From assembly GCA_934754975.1 (NCBI GenBank), contig CAKVKI010000044.1, positions 1 through 13,392 of the forward strand: a stretch of DNA of 13,392 nucleotides, given 5' to 3'. A model generated the notes under the pieces. The model had not been told where the DNA came from. It did not search any database and worked only from the letters and a program-made list of their open reading frames with translations. The position numbers and the translations under genes were made by a program. This document shows, one piece after another, positions 1 through 8,110 of the stretch. Within the stretch, counting starts at the first letter, position 1. Every line of letters begins with the position of its first letter. Origin of the DNA: an uncultured Alistipes sp. (lineage in GTDB: Bacteria; Bacteroidota; Bacteroidia; Bacteroidales; Rikenellaceae).

Positions 1-896
1 GCCGAGAGGATCGCAGCCATCGGATTGGCGATGTTTTTACCCGCGGCCTGCGGATAGGAGCCGTGGATAGGCTCGAAAAGCGCGACTTCGGAGCCCACGC
101 TCGCCGACGGAAGCATGCCGAGCGAGCCGCTGATGACGCTGGCTTCGTCGGTGAGGATGTCGCCGAACATGTTTTCGGTGACGATCACGTCGAAATGGGT
201 CGGCTGGCGGATGATCTGCATCGCGGCGTTGTCCACGAACATGAAATCCAGCTCCACTTCGGGGTATTGGGACGCGAGCTGCTGTGCGATCTCCCGCCAG
301 AAACGCGAGGTTTCGAGGACGTTGGCCTTATCGACCACCGTCAGGCGACGGCGGCGGCTCATGGCCAGCCGGAACGCCACGTGCAGCACGCGCTCGATCT
401 CCTGCCGCGAATAGGTGCAGGTGTCCACGGCCCGCTCGCCCCCTTCGTCGCGGCCCTGCGGCCGTCCGAAATAGATGCCGCCCGTCAGTTCGCGGACGCA
501 GACGAAGTCGGTGCCCCGGACGACTTCGGCCTTGAGGGGCGAGCGGTCGAAGAGCGTGTCGAAGAGCGCGATGGGACGCAGGTTGGCGAACAGTCCCAGC
601 GACTTGCGCATGCGCAGCAGGCCCTGTTCGGGGCGTACCGGCGCTTTGGGGTCGTTGTCGTATTTGGGGTCGCCGATGGCGCCGAACAGCACGGCGTCGG
701 CTTCGCGGCAGATTTTGTGCGTCTCCTCCGGATAGGGATCCCCCGTGGCGTCGATGGCGCAGGCGCCAACCAGCGCTTCGCGGTAGGTGAAGTTGTGCGC
801 ATACTTCTGGGCGACGCGGTCCAGCGCCTTGACGGCCTGCGCGATGATCTCGGGACCGATGCCGTCGCCGGCTAAAAGAGCTATGTTAACATCCAT
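1..896 (-). CDS. leuB: 3-isopropylmalate dehydrogenase, 3' end cut by window edge
   Basis: This cytosolic enzyme oxidatively decarboxylates (2R,3S)-3-isopropylmalate with NAD+ to give 2-oxoisocaproate for leucine. If the upstream gene is cimA, it would also convert erythro-3-methylmalate to 2-oxobutanoate. About 298 codons are present; the family is usually near 350, so roughly 55 C-terminal residues lie outside the window. Visible motifs are the N-terminal [10 protein letters not shown], the [18 protein letters not shown] active-site segment, VVDKANVL (catalytic Lys), the metal-binding stretch [12 protein letters not shown], and [19 protein letters not shown] near the cut end. The ATG at 896 gives [14 protein letters not shown]. 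It overlaps the stop of the upstream synthase by 11 bp, so translational coupling is likely. The gene is last of the visible leu operon. Function is secure; only the far end is unseen. Confidence 0.95.
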   Translation of the reverse strand, partial: MDVNIALLAGDGIGPEIIAQAVKALDRVAQKYAHNFTYREALVGACAIDATGDPYPEETHKICREADAVLFGAIGDPKYDNDPKAPVRPEQGLLRMRKSLGLFANLRPIALFDTLFDRSPLKAEVVRGTDFVCVRELTGGIYFGRPQGRDEGGERAVDTCTYSRQEIERVLHVAFRLAMSRRRRLTVVDKANVLETSRFWREIAQQLASQYPEVELDFMFVDNAAMQIIRQPTHFDVIVTENMFGDILTDEASVISGSLGMLPSASVGSEVALFEPIHGSYPQAAGKNIANPMAAILS

Positions 897-2427
897 GGTC
901 GTTATAGTTTGTTTCGATTATGTTCAGCATTTTGATCGTCGCCTTGATAGCGGCTTCGGTCTGGTCGGCGTCCAGGCCGCGCGTTTTGAATACCTTGCCG
1001 CCCATTTCCCACGTGATGATGGTCTGCACGAAGGCGTCGGTGCGGCCGCCGGGCGGGATCGAGACGGTGTAGTTGCGCAGCATCGGGAACTCGCGCCGGA
1101 GCTGCTGCTTGTAGATTTGCCGCAGCGCCCGCATGAAGGCGTCGTACTGGCCGTCGCCGGCCGAGGTCTGCTCGTACTCCCGTTCGTTGATCTCGATCTT
1201 GAGCGAAGCCGCGGGGTGCAGTCCCTGCGCCAGCGAAAGGCTGTAATTGAGGATGCGGACCGGATTTTCGGCCAGGTCGTAACGCAGTACGTCGGCGATG
1301 ATGTAGGGCAGGTCCTCGGCGGTCACCAGCTCCTTCTTGTCGCTCAGCTCGACCACCCGTTCGGTCACCTTGCGCATCGAGGCTTCGTCGAGGTCGATGC
1401 CCAGCGTTTCGAGGTTCTTCATGATGTTGGCCTTGCCCGAAGTCTTGCCGAGGGCGTATTCGCGGACGCGGCCGAACCGCTCGGGGAGCAGTTCGTTGAA
1501 GTAGAGGTTGTTCTTGTTGTCGCCGTCGGCGTGGATGCCGGCGCACTGCGTGAAGACGCTTTCGCCGACGATGGGGCGGTTGGCGGGAATGCGGATGCCG
1601 GTGTAGGTCTCGACCATGCGGCTGACGTGGTTGATCTTCGTCTCGTCGATGCCGGTGGTGCGGTGCAGGCGGTCGTGCAGGACGGCGACCGTACTCGACA
1701 GCGGGGCGTTTCCGGCCCGTTCGCCCAGCCCGTTTACCGTGACGTGGACCCCGTGGAATCCGGCTTTCACGGCCGCGGCGGTATTGGCGACGGCCAGGTC
1801 GTAATCGTTGTGGGCGTGGAAGTCGAAGCGCAGGTGCGGATAGCGCTGCACCAGATCGCGGCAGAACCGTTCGGTGGCGTAGGGATCGAGGACGCCCAGC
1901 GTGTCGGGGCACATGAAACGCTGTACGGGAGCGTCGGCCAGTGCGTCGAACATGGCGTAGACGTATTCCGGCGAATGCTGCATGCCGTTGGACCAGTCTT
2001 CCAGGTAGACGTTTACCCGCATGCCCCGCGCAACGGCCTTGTCGATCGTGGCGCGGATGTCGGCGAGGTGCTGTCCGGGCGTGCGGCGGAGCTGTTCGCG
2101 GCAATGCTTGAGCGAGCCTTTGGTCAGCAGGTTCACCACGCGGCATCCGGCTTCGCCGAGCCAGTCGAGGGATACGCCGCCGTCGATGAACCCCAGCGCT
2201 TCGATGCGGTCCGAATAGCCTTTGGAGGCGGCCCACTCGGCGATGCGCCGCACGGCCTCCTGCTCGCCCTGCGAGACCCGCGCCGAAGCGATTTCGATGC
2301 GGCTGACGCGCAGTTCTTCCAGCAGCAGCCGGGCGATGGAGAGCTTTTCGCGGGCGTTGAACGAAACGCCCGACGTCTGCTCGCCGTCGCGCAGCGTGGT
2401 ATCCATTATTTCAACCGGAGGAAGCAT
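886..2427 (-). CDS. cimA: (R)-citramalate synthase-like LeuA paralogue
   Basis: A 513-residue HMGL-like acyltransferase with a C-terminal LeuA regulatory domain. Such enzymes condense acetyl-CoA with a 2-oxo acid. Visible catalytic motifs are DTTLRDGEQ (Arg13, Asp14), VYLEDWSNG (Glu143), HAHND (His204, His206) and [13 protein letters not shown] (residues 297-309). From memory, the sequence matches Leptospira interrogans CimA throughout with a constant offset of 3. Leu78, Leu101, Tyr141, Leu308 and Tyr309 fall at its pyruvate-pocket positions (81, 104, 144, 311, 312). The LeuA in this window shares the first Leu and the Tyr but not Leu101 or the NLY segment. Residues from about 390 form the allosteric domain, with [10 protein letters not shown]; isoleucine feedback is expected by analogy. 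It lies 10 bp after leuD. The ATG at 2427 keeps the first strand (VEIMDTT), which the ATG at 2406 would lose. The alternative is a second 2-isopropylmalate synthase; the substrate is inferred, the family is certain. Confidence 0.8.
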   Translation of the reverse strand: MLPPVEIMDTTLRDGEQTSGVSFNAREKLSIARLLLEELRVSRIEIASARVSQGEQEAVRRIAEWAASKGYSDRIEALGFIDGGVSLDWLGEAGCRVVNLLTKGSLKHCREQLRRTPGQHLADIRATIDKAVARGMRVNVYLEDWSNGMQHSPEYVYAMFDALADAPVQRFMCPDTLGVLDPYATERFCRDLVQRYPHLRFDFHAHNDYDLAVANTAAAVKAGFHGVHVTVNGLGERAGNAPLSSTVAVLHDRLHRTTGIDETKINHVSRMVETYTGIRIPANRPIVGESVFTQCAGIHADGDNKNNLYFNELLPERFGRVREYALGKTSGKANIMKNLETLGIDLDEASMRKVTERVVELSDKKELVTAEDLPYIIADVLRYDLAENPVRILNYSLSLAQGLHPAASLKIEINEREYEQTSAGDGQYDAFMRALRQIYKQQLRREFPMLRNYTVSIPPGGRTDAFVQTIITWEMGGKVFKTRGLDADQTEAAIKATIKMLNIIETNYNDHGC

Positions 2428-2437
2428 CGTCGCGGGG

Positions 2438-3031
2438 CTATTTTCGGGCGGCTTCGAACGCTCCGATCTGGTCGGAGATGCTGCACAGGTAGTCCACGTC
2501 GTCGTAGCCGTTCTGCAGGCAGCGTTTCTTGTAGGCGTCGATTTCGAACCGTTCGCTGCGGCCCGTCTCTTCGGCGGTCAGCGTCTGCCGTTCCAGATCG
2601 ACCGTGAAACGGGCCGCAGGATCGTCGTCTATGGCGGCGAAGATCGCCGCGAGGAAGTCGTCGCTCACCGTGATCGGCAGCAGGCCGTTGTTGAGGGCGT
2701 TGTTGCGGAAGATGTCGGCGAAGAAACTCGACACCACCACGCGGAAGCCGTAGTCGGCGATGGCCCATGCGGCGTGTTCGCGCGAACTGCCGCACCCGAA
2801 GTTGCGGCCTGCGACCAGTATGCGGCCTTCGTAGCGGCTGTCGTTGAGCGGGAACGAGGCGACCTTCCGCCCCTCGGCGTCGTAACGCCAGTCGCGGAAG
2901 AGGTTGTCGCCGAAGCCCTTGCGCTCGGTGGCTTTCAGAAAACGCGCCGGGATGATCTGGTCGGTATCTATGTTTTCCATGCGGACGGGCACCGCCCCCG
3001 ACGTGAAAGTTTCGAATTTGGGAATAGACAT
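2438..3031 (-). CDS. leuD: 3-isopropylmalate dehydratase, small subunit
   Basis: Swivel-domain subunit that joins LeuC to form the cytosolic isopropylmalate isomerase, which converts 2- to 3-isopropylmalate and probably also citramalate to methylmalate here. The 197-residue product matches the family's usual length. Diagnostic motifs are [16 protein letters not shown] near residue 18, the [17 protein letters not shown] loop that closes over substrate, and [16 protein letters not shown]. An upstream in-frame ATG at 3085 would add 18 residues (beginning [10 protein letters not shown]) encoded within a hairpin-rich repeat and unlike any LeuD N-terminus I know. The ATG at 3031 ([12 protein letters not shown]) is therefore preferred. 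The 157-bp gap to leuC is unusual for this operon; the gap to the next gene is only 10 bp. Confidence 0.95.
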   Translation of the reverse strand: MSIPKFETFTSGAVPVRMENIDTDQIIPARFLKATERKGFGDNLFRDWRYDAEGRKVASFPLNDSRYEGRILVAGRNFGCGSSREHAAWAIADYGFRVVVSSFFADIFRNNALNNGLLPITVSDDFLAAIFAAIDDDPAARFTVDLERQTLTAEETGRSERFEIDAYKKRCLQNGYDDVDYLCSISDQIGAFEAARK

Positions 3032-3069
3032 ACTGGTTTTGTTTTTCCGGCATTGGACAGCGGCCATTT

Positions 3070-3120
3070 TGCCGCAAAGCGGCATCTGAGCCCCTGCCTG
3101 AGGCGGGGGTTTGGGGGTGG
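3070..3120. repeat. paired hairpins in leuC-leuD gap, REP-like
   Basis: Two adjacent hairpins. The first has a perfect 6-bp stem (TGCCGC, loop AAA, GCGGCA; 3070-3084). The second has an 8-bp stem with one G-T wobble (CCCCTGCC, loop TGA, GGCGGGGG; 3091-3109), followed on the plus strand by TTTGGGGGTGGG. Read on the minus strand, the C-rich run CCCACCCCCAAACCCCC leading into a GC hairpin resembles dispersed intergenic elements seen in many Bacteroidetes and other genomes. There is no T-tract on either strand, so it is not a standard terminator. Whether it repeats elsewhere cannot be seen here. It may stabilise or process the mRNA between leuC and leuD. Confidence 0.5.
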
Positions 3121-3188
3121 GTCGGATTTATAAACGACGCCGAAGGCGGCGGCAACGACCGGCCGATCCAAACCGAAGTTAATAATTT

Positions 3189-4565
3189 TTACATTTCAAA
3201 CACCTTGCGCGGGTCCTCGATGCGCCCGCAGACGGCCGCGGCCGCGGCTACCGCGATGCCCGAAAGCATCGTTCGTGCGCCGGGCCCCTGACGCCCTTCG
3301 AAATTGCGGTTCGAGGTCGAAACGCAGTATTTGCTCGCCGGAATCTTGTCGGCGTTCATCGCCAGGCAGGCCGAACAACCCGGCTGGCGGAGTTCGAATC
3401 CCGCGTCGGCCAGAATCCGGTCCAGCCCCTCGGCCCTTGCGGCGGCTTCGACGCCTTTCGAGCCGGGGACGATCCATGCCGTTATGTTGTCGGCCTTGCG
3501 GCGGCCTTCGACCAGCTGCGCGAAAAGGCGCAGGTCCTCGATGCGGCCGTTGGTGCAGCTGCCGACGAAGACGTAATCGACCGGTTTGCCTAGCAGCTTT
3601 TCGCCGGGTTCGAATCCCATGTACTTCAACGCCTTGTGATCGGCGTCGGCGGGAATCGCCGCATCGACGGCCATGCCCATGCCGGGGTTGGTGCCGTAGG
3701 TGATCATCGGGGCGATGTCGGCGGCGTCGAAGCGGTACTCTTTGTCGAAAACCGCGTCGGCGTCGCTGTAAAGCCCGCGCCAGCGGGCCGCGGCCCGGTC
3801 GAAAGCGGCGCCCTGCGGCGCGCGTTCGCGGCCGCGCAGGTAGTCGAACGTGGTCTGGTCGGGGGCGATCATGCCGCCCCGCGCCCCGCATTCGATGCTC
3901 ATGTTGCAGACGGTCATGCGCCCCTCCATCGTGAGGGACCGGATCGCATCGCCGGCGAATTCGATGAAATAGCCCGTGCCGCCCGAAGCGGTCAGCCGGG
4001 AGATGATGTAAAGGATGATGTCCTTGGCTTCGACGCCCGGGCGCAGCGCTCCGTCCACCGTGATGCGCATGCTCCGCGGCTTGGACTGGATGATGCACTG
4101 GCTGGCGAAGACCATTTCGACCTCCGACGTCCCCACGCCGAACGCCACGGCGCCCAGCGCCCCGTGCGTCGAGGTGTGGCTGTCGCCGCAGACGATGGTC
4201 ATGCCCGGCTGCGTGAAGCCCAGCTCGGGACCGATGATGTGTACGATGCCCTGCCGGGGATGCCCCACGCCGAAATGTTCGATGCCGAACCGGGCGCAGT
4301 TGGCCGCCAGCGTTTCGACCTGCCGCCGGGATTCCGGTTCGGCGATCGGCAGGTGCTGATCGACGGTGGGTATGTTGTGGTCGGCCGTCGCCGTGATCTG
4401 CGACGGGCGCGCCACGCCGATGCCGCGCCGTTCGAGTCCGGCGAAAGCCACGGGCGACGTTACTTCGTGAATGTACTGCCGGTCGATGTAGAGTACGCTG
4501 CGTCCCCCGTCTTCGGTGCGCACGGTGTGCGCATCCCATATTTTGTCCAGAAGAGTCTTTCCCAT
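3189..4565 (-). CDS. leuC: 3-isopropylmalate dehydratase, large subunit
   Basis: Catalytic aconitase-family subunit carrying the [4Fe-4S] cluster; with LeuD it isomerises 2-isopropylmalate to 3-isopropylmalate through the dehydrated intermediate. The 458-residue length is normal for bacterial LeuC. The three cluster cysteines are visible as Cys337 (FVGSCTNGR) plus Cys397 and Cys400 (GCSACLAMN). Other family blocks are [20 protein letters not shown] (residues 127-146), [12 protein letters not shown] and [10 protein letters not shown] near the C-terminus. The ATG at 4565 lies 1 bp after the leuA stop codon and has a good Shine-Dalgarno AAGGAGG inside the last leuA codons, which supports both the start and coupled translation. 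Dual use in leucine and citramalate pathways is inferred from the cimA-like gene downstream. Confidence 0.96.
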   Translation of the reverse strand: MGKTLLDKIWDAHTVRTEDGGRSVLYIDRQYIHEVTSPVAFAGLERRGIGVARPSQITATADHNIPTVDQHLPIAEPESRRQVETLAANCARFGIEHFGVGHPRQGIVHIIGPELGFTQPGMTIVCGDSHTSTHGALGAVAFGVGTSEVEMVFASQCIIQSKPRSMRITVDGALRPGVEAKDIILYIISRLTASGGTGYFIEFAGDAIRSLTMEGRMTVCNMSIECGARGGMIAPDQTTFDYLRGRERAPQGAAFDRAAARWRGLYSDADAVFDKEYRFDAADIAPMITYGTNPGMGMAVDAAIPADADHKALKYMGFEPGEKLLGKPVDYVFVGSCTNGRIEDLRLFAQLVEGRRKADNITAWIVPGSKGVEAAARAEGLDRILADAGFELRQPGCSACLAMNADKIPASKYCVSTSNRNFEGRQGPGARTMLSGIAVAAAAAVCGRIEDPRKVFEM

Positions 4566-4566
4566 C

Positions 4567-6087
4567 TTACGCCTCCTTATCCTTGCGTTCGGTTACGTTC
4601 AGTACGCGCAGCGCATCGAGGAACGCCTCGATCGACGCCCGCGTGGTGTCCGTATGGGCGGCGAATCCGTGTACCGTGCGGCTTCCGCACTGCACCTGCA
4701 CGTGTACGCGGCCCACGTCGTTCGATCCCTTGGTAATGGCCTGCATGAGGAACTCCGTGAGTACGACCTTTTCGTTGATAAGGGTCTTGATGGCCGATAC
4801 GGCCGCGTCCACCGGGCCGTTGCCCGTGGCGATGGCCATGCGTTCGTGGTCGCCGAACTTCAGCACCACGGTCGCCGTCGGAACGAGCGTTCCGGTGGTC
4901 ACCTGCAGGAATTTGAGCGAAACGGACTGTTGTTTCATGCGGTCGATGTCTCCCACCAGGTACAGCAGGTCGTAATCGTGGATCTCCTTCTTCTTGTCGG
5001 CCAGTTCGAGGAACTTGGCGTAGGTGTCGTCCGTCTCCTCCTGTGTGAGGTTGTAACCGAGCAGTTCGAGCCGGTGTACGAGCGCCGCGCGGCCGCTGCG
5101 GGCCGTCAGGGCGATGACCGACTGGTTGAGTCCGACGTCCTGCGGGTCGATGATTTCGTAGGTCTGGCGGTCTTTCAGCACGCCGTCCTGGTGGATGCCC
5201 GACGAGTGGGCGAAGGCGTTGCGTCCGACGATCGCCTTGTTGGGCTGCACGGGCATGTTCATCAGGCTCGACACGAGGTGCGAAGCCTTGGTGATGAGCT
5301 GTGCGTCGATGTTCGTATCGACGGCGAGTTCCTTGTGGCAGCGCAGGGTCATCACCACCTCTTCGAGCGAGGTGTTGCCCGCGCGTTCGCCGATGCCGTT
5401 GATCGTCACTTCGGCCTGCCGCGCCCCGTTGAGGATGCCGCTCAGGGTGTTGGCCGTGGCCATGCCCAGGTCGTTGTGGCAGTGGGTCGAGATGATCGCC
5501 CGGTCGATGTTGGAGACGTGATCGACCAGGTATTTGATCTTCGCGCCGTACTCGCTGGGCAGGCAGTAACCCGTGGTGTCGGGAATATTGACCACCGTGG
5601 CGCCGGCCGCGATGACCGCTTCGATCACGCGGGCGAGGTATTCCGGATCGGCGCGCCCGGCGTCTTCGGCGTAGAACTCGACGTCTTCGACATAGCGTTT
5701 GGCGTACTTCACCGCCCCGACGGCCGATTCGAGAATCTTCTCGGGCGTCGAGCGCAGTTTGTCGTAAATATGCTGGGGCGATACGCCGATTCCCGTATGG
5801 ATGCGCTTGTGCCGGGCCAGTCGCAGGGCGTCGGCGGCGACGTCGATGTCTTTTTCTACGGCGCGGGTGAGCGCACAGATCGTCGGGGCCGAAACGGCCT
5901 TCGAAATTTCGAGGACGGAGTTGAAATCTCCGGGGCTGGAAATCGGGAATCCCGCTTCGATAACGTCCACGCCGAGACTTTCGAGGAGCTTGGCGACTTC
6001 GATCTTCTCGGTGGTGTTCAACTGACAGCCCGGCACCTGCTCGCCGTCACGGAGCGTGGTGTCGAAAATAAAAAGTTTTTCGCACAT
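4567..6087 (-). CDS. leuA: 2-isopropylmalate synthase
   Basis: First committed enzyme of leucine synthesis; condenses acetyl-CoA with 2-oxoisovalerate to 2-isopropylmalate and is normally feedback-inhibited by leucine. From the ATG at 6087 the protein has 506 residues: a TIM-barrel with [13 protein letters not shown] (Arg13, Asp14), the metal motif HCHND (His202, His204), NGIGERAGN and GIHQDGVLK, then from about residue 390 the LeuA allosteric domain. The in-frame TTG at 6120 would add 11 residues, but that codon lies inside the probable TATATTTG promoter core, so transcripts would not contain it. [17 protein letters not shown] is the expected beginning. The gene heads the operon, with leuC 1 bp downstream. 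Confidence 0.96.
   Translation of the reverse strand: MCEKLFIFDTTLRDGEQVPGCQLNTTEKIEVAKLLESLGVDVIEAGFPISSPGDFNSVLEISKAVSAPTICALTRAVEKDIDVAADALRLARHKRIHTGIGVSPQHIYDKLRSTPEKILESAVGAVKYAKRYVEDVEFYAEDAGRADPEYLARVIEAVIAAGATVVNIPDTTGYCLPSEYGAKIKYLVDHVSNIDRAIISTHCHNDLGMATANTLSGILNGARQAEVTINGIGERAGNTSLEEVVMTLRCHKELAVDTNIDAQLITKASHLVSSLMNMPVQPNKAIVGRNAFAHSSGIHQDGVLKDRQTYEIIDPQDVGLNQSVIALTARSGRAALVHRLELLGYNLTQEETDDTYAKFLELADKKKEIHDYDLLYLVGDIDRMKQQSVSLKFLQVTTGTLVPTATVVLKFGDHERMAIATGNGPVDAAVSAIKTLINEKVVLTEFLMQAITKGSNDVGRVHVQVQCGSRTVHGFAAHTDTTRASIEAFLDALRVLNVTERKDKEA
4572..4578 (-). promoter_or_regulatory. strong Shine-Dalgarno for leuC inside leuA end
   Basis: The minus strand reads AAGGAGG, then 6 nt (CGTAAG), then the leuC ATG at 4565. 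It overlaps the final Lys-Glu-Ala codons of leuA. I see no comparably well-placed Shine-Dalgarno sequence at the other starts in this window, as expected for Bacteroidetes, where these sequences are rarely used. It may help LeuC translation after leuA terminates, or be a by-product of the Lys-Glu codons. Confidence 0.5.
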
Positions 6088-6117
6088 AATATGACTTGAT
6101 CTAACTAACCTTGGCAA

Positions 6118-6125
6118 CAAATATA
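6118..6125 (-). promoter_or_regulatory. leuA promoter -7 element, TATATTTG
   Basis: The minus strand reads TATATTTG, an exact match to the Bacteroidetes primary-sigma -7 consensus TAnnTTTG. Transcription would begin roughly 6-7 nt downstream, giving a leuA leader of about 24 nt. No convincing TTTG -33 element lies at the expected distance; the upstream stretch is AT-rich instead. The motif is consistent with the chosen leuA start at 6087. Confidence 0.6.
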
Positions 6126-6169
6126 TTAAAAATATTTCCGAATCCCTTCATTCTGCGTAAGTTTCATTT

Positions 6170-6201
6170 GCTGCGCCGCACTCCGGAGAGTGCGGCGCAG
6201 C
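6170..6201. repeat. 14-bp perfect inverted repeat upstream of leuA
   Basis: GCTGCGCCGCACTC (6170-6183), loop CGGA, GAGTGCGGCGCAGC (6188-6201). On the plus strand it is followed by GGGGTTTTC, a poor T-run; on the minus strand by AAATGAAAC with no T-run. It lies about 45 bp upstream of the leuA -7 element, so it would not be in the leuA transcript if that promoter is the only one. Candidate roles are a backup terminator, a binding site, or part of a longer leader made from a further-upstream promoter. Confidence 0.6.
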
Positions 6202-6363
6202 GGGGTTTTCATTACAGATTCAGCATCGTGAAGAGGATACGGCGAAAGTCCGGCGGGTTTCGGCCGTGAGCGCTTACGGATTATAACCTGTTGAAATTTG
6301 CCGGGCGACTGCCGATTTATTTCGGAAAATCTCTCCCGAAGGCCGGATTCGGCCCGGAACCGG

Positions 6364-6399
6364 GAAAAAACAACGGGCCGCTCTTTGGGGAGCGGCCCG
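6364..6399 (-). terminator. intrinsic terminator of the sigma/GIN-domain unit
   Basis: On the minus strand, starting about 30 bp after the stop of the GIN-domain gene: perfect 10-bp GC-rich stem CGGGCCGCTC / GAGCGGCCCG with a 6-nt loop, followed directly by TTGTTTTTT. This is a textbook Rho-independent terminator for transcription coming from the ECF sigma operon and insulates leuA. Confidence 0.88.
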
Positions 6400-6429
6400 C
6401 TTCCGTAAATACGCTTATGGTGGTTGTAC

Positions 6430-8097
6430 TTACTTTTTGCGCTGGATGTTGTCGGAGACTGTTTCGACCGTGCAGGGACCGCCGTACGCCACTTTGGCGG
6501 CCGTCGAAGCGTTTATTTTCAGACGGCCCGAACACCAGACGTCGGCTTTGGCGTAGTTCGACACCGTCAGGTCGTAATCCGAGACCCGCAGTTCGGGAGC
6601 CGAGAAATTCGCGCCCGACGAGACCCGGACCGTGGCTTGGGCGACCTGCGCCGTGCCTTTCAGGTAGATTTTGCCGTAGCTCCCGACGCTCGCTTCGAGC
6701 GAACTGCCGGTGAAGGTCCCGTTGAACGAGCCGCCGCTGCTGACGGTCAGCTTCGCCGACCGGGCGTTTACCGTTACCGTGCCGGAAAATTTGGCGTAGC
6801 TGTCGATGCGCATCGTCAGCGCGTCGGCAATGAGCGTGCCGCCGACGCTGGCGCCGCTGCTGACCTCGACCGTAAGGTCGGACGCTTTGATGTCGTTCGA
6901 GAATTTGGCGTAACTGCCCACTGTCAGTTTGCAGTTGTTGCGGCACTCCACGGGAGCCTGCGCCGATCCGTAGCTCGAAATGCGCAGCTCGCCCTCGCCG
7001 CAGCGCACCGAGCCCGCGAATTTGCCGTAACTCGACACGTCGAGCTTCGCGGCGCCGGGCGTGTCGATGTCGGCCTTCACCGAGCCATAGCTCGATACGG
7101 AGACCGAAACCGACGGCCCCTTCAGCGGCATTTTACAGGTCACCTTGCCGTAGGAGCCCGCCGATACATTGCACAGGGCGGCCGATGCGGGGACGATGAC
7201 CGAGACCGAGATGTTTTCCGTGCTGTTGGCGTTGACGCGGAATTTCAGCTTTCCGCCGTCGCGCTCCAGCACCAGGTGGTCGATTACGTTGTCGTCGGCC
7301 GTCACGCTGATGGTTTTGGCCGTGGGGCTGACGGTGATGTCGAAGAACGCCGCGGCCGAGATGCCCGTGTAGTCGCCCGCCTTGCCCCAATCCTGCGTCA
7401 CCATGCGTCCGCTGCCTTTGAGCCGCCCGCTGCGGGCGCGGCTGCTCCGGTCGAAGGCGGCGCGTTTGATGTTGGTGCCGATCTCGCCTTCGGTGTTGTA
7501 GAGCCGGCGGATCTGTTCGGCGGTGAGTACGGCGGCGAATTTATCCACATAGTCGCGCTTGACCTGCGCCGTGGCGGCGATGTTCGCAAGTTTGGCCTTC
7601 AGGCCGTTCTTCTGCGCGGCTTCGTCGGTGCCGGACGTGCCCGCACCGGCGTCGATGGCTTTGTCGAGCGCTTCGCGGTAGGCTTTGTAGATCGGTTCGA
7701 ACTCCCTGCGCTGGCGGGCGTTCAGCCCCAACTCGCGGACGATCTGTTCGCGGGCCGCCTTGTTCAGCTCTTCGAGCGACTGGTTGGCCATGTCGATGCG
7801 TTCCGCCGCATCGACGGCGGCCCGGGCTTCGGCCACGGCGCGCGCGATTTCCCGGTCGGAGAGGTTTATCGCGCGGCGCGTTTCGGCCATGGCGCGGTCG
7901 ATTTCGCGGTCGGTCATGTCGATGGCCTGCCGGGCTTCGGCCATGGCGCGGTCCAGTTTGCCGGAGGAGATGCTCCCGGCGGCGTTCATCGCTGCGCGGG
8001 CCTCGGCCAGCAGTTGTTCCGGTTCGTTACAGGCCGGTGCGGTTTTTCCTGTCAGGGCGAACAGCAGGGCGCAGAGGAAAAGCAGGATATGTTTCAT
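6430..8097 (-). CDS. exported coiled-coil, LTxxQ-region and DUF2807/GIN beta-helix protein
   Basis: A 555-residue probable envelope protein. Residues 1-20 form a signal peptide (MKHILLFLCALLFAL core). Cys23 follows Ala-Pro-Ala, which is a poor lipobox, so type I cleavage and lipidation are both open. Residues 49-102 are three 18-residue charged helical repeats. Residues 120-205 resemble Spy/CpxP proteins, with LNARQ followed by FEPIYKAYREAL and a canonical LTAEQ at 191-195. From about 245 to 540 lies a DUF2807 (GIN, putative adhesin head) beta-helix with about twelve rungs of 18-21 residues marked by SSYGK, SYAKF or SSGxxF. It is third in an operon, 13 bp after the small membrane protein and behind the ECF sigma gene, suggesting an envelope-stress sensor or effector. 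Function is not established; the domain calls are by eye. Confidence 0.8.
   Translation of the reverse strand: MKHILLFLCALLFALTGKTAPACNEPEQLLAEARAAMNAAGSISSGKLDRAMAEARQAIDMTDREIDRAMAETRRAINLSDREIARAVAEARAAVDAAERIDMANQSLEELNKAAREQIVRELGLNARQRREFEPIYKAYREALDKAIDAGAGTSGTDEAAQKNGLKAKLANIAATAQVKRDYVDKFAAVLTAEQIRRLYNTEGEIGTNIKRAAFDRSSRARSGRLKGSGRMVTQDWGKAGDYTGISAAAFFDITVSPTAKTISVTADDNVIDHLVLERDGGKLKFRVNANSTENISVSVIVPASAALCNVSAGSYGKVTCKMPLKGPSVSVSVSSYGSVKADIDTPGAAKLDVSSYGKFAGSVRCGEGELRISSYGSAQAPVECRNNCKLTVGSYAKFSNDIKASDLTVEVSSGASVGGTLIADALTMRIDSYAKFSGTVTVNARSAKLTVSSGGSFNGTFTGSSLEASVGSYGKIYLKGTAQVAQATVRVSSGANFSAPELRVSDYDLTVSNYAKADVWCSGRLKINASTAAKVAYGGPCTVETVSDNIQRKK
7792..7953 (-). repeat. three 54-bp tandem repeats coding 18-residue units
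   Basis: Residues 49-66, 67-84 and 85-102 of the GIN-domain protein align as DRAMAEARQAIDMTDREI, DRAMAETRRAINLSDREI and a diverged ARAVAEARAAVDAAERID. The first two copies match at 42 of 54 bases by hand count and share an identical 18-bp end. A weaker fourth copy may precede them (LLAEARAAMNAA, residues 29-40). The pattern suits an amphipathic helix or coiled coil. Confidence 0.85.
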
Positions 8098-8110
8098 AAC
8101 TGGAAGGTTT

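Larger units (their letters stand above)
6088..6429. other. 342-bp intergenic region upstream of leuA
   Basis: Non-coding stretch between the stop of the exported GIN-domain gene (6430) and the leuA start (6087). In minus-strand order it holds the intrinsic terminator of the upstream unit (6364-6399), about 160 bp with only weak short inverted repeats, a 5-codon mini-ORF MLNL-stop (6226-6212), a 14-bp perfect hairpin (6170-6201) and the leuA promoter core (6118-6125). I recognise no T-box, known riboswitch or tRNA in it. Confidence 0.7.

Noticed and set aside
787..2607. 606-codon open frame on the plus strand opposite the cimA-like and leuD genes
   Set aside because: It is an antisense shadow: its protein matches no family, while the minus strand encodes clear leu pathway enzymes. 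Long opposite-strand frames are expected at this GC content.
3032..3085. 18-residue N-terminal extension of LeuD from ATG 3085
   Set aside because: The extension is encoded in the REP-like hairpin region and is not LeuD-like; the ATG at 3031 gives the standard start.
6088..6120. Longer leuA reading from TTG at 6120
   Set aside because: The TTG lies inside the TATATTTG promoter core and the added residues ([11 protein letters not shown]) do not resemble LeuA N-termini; the ATG at 6087 fits the family.
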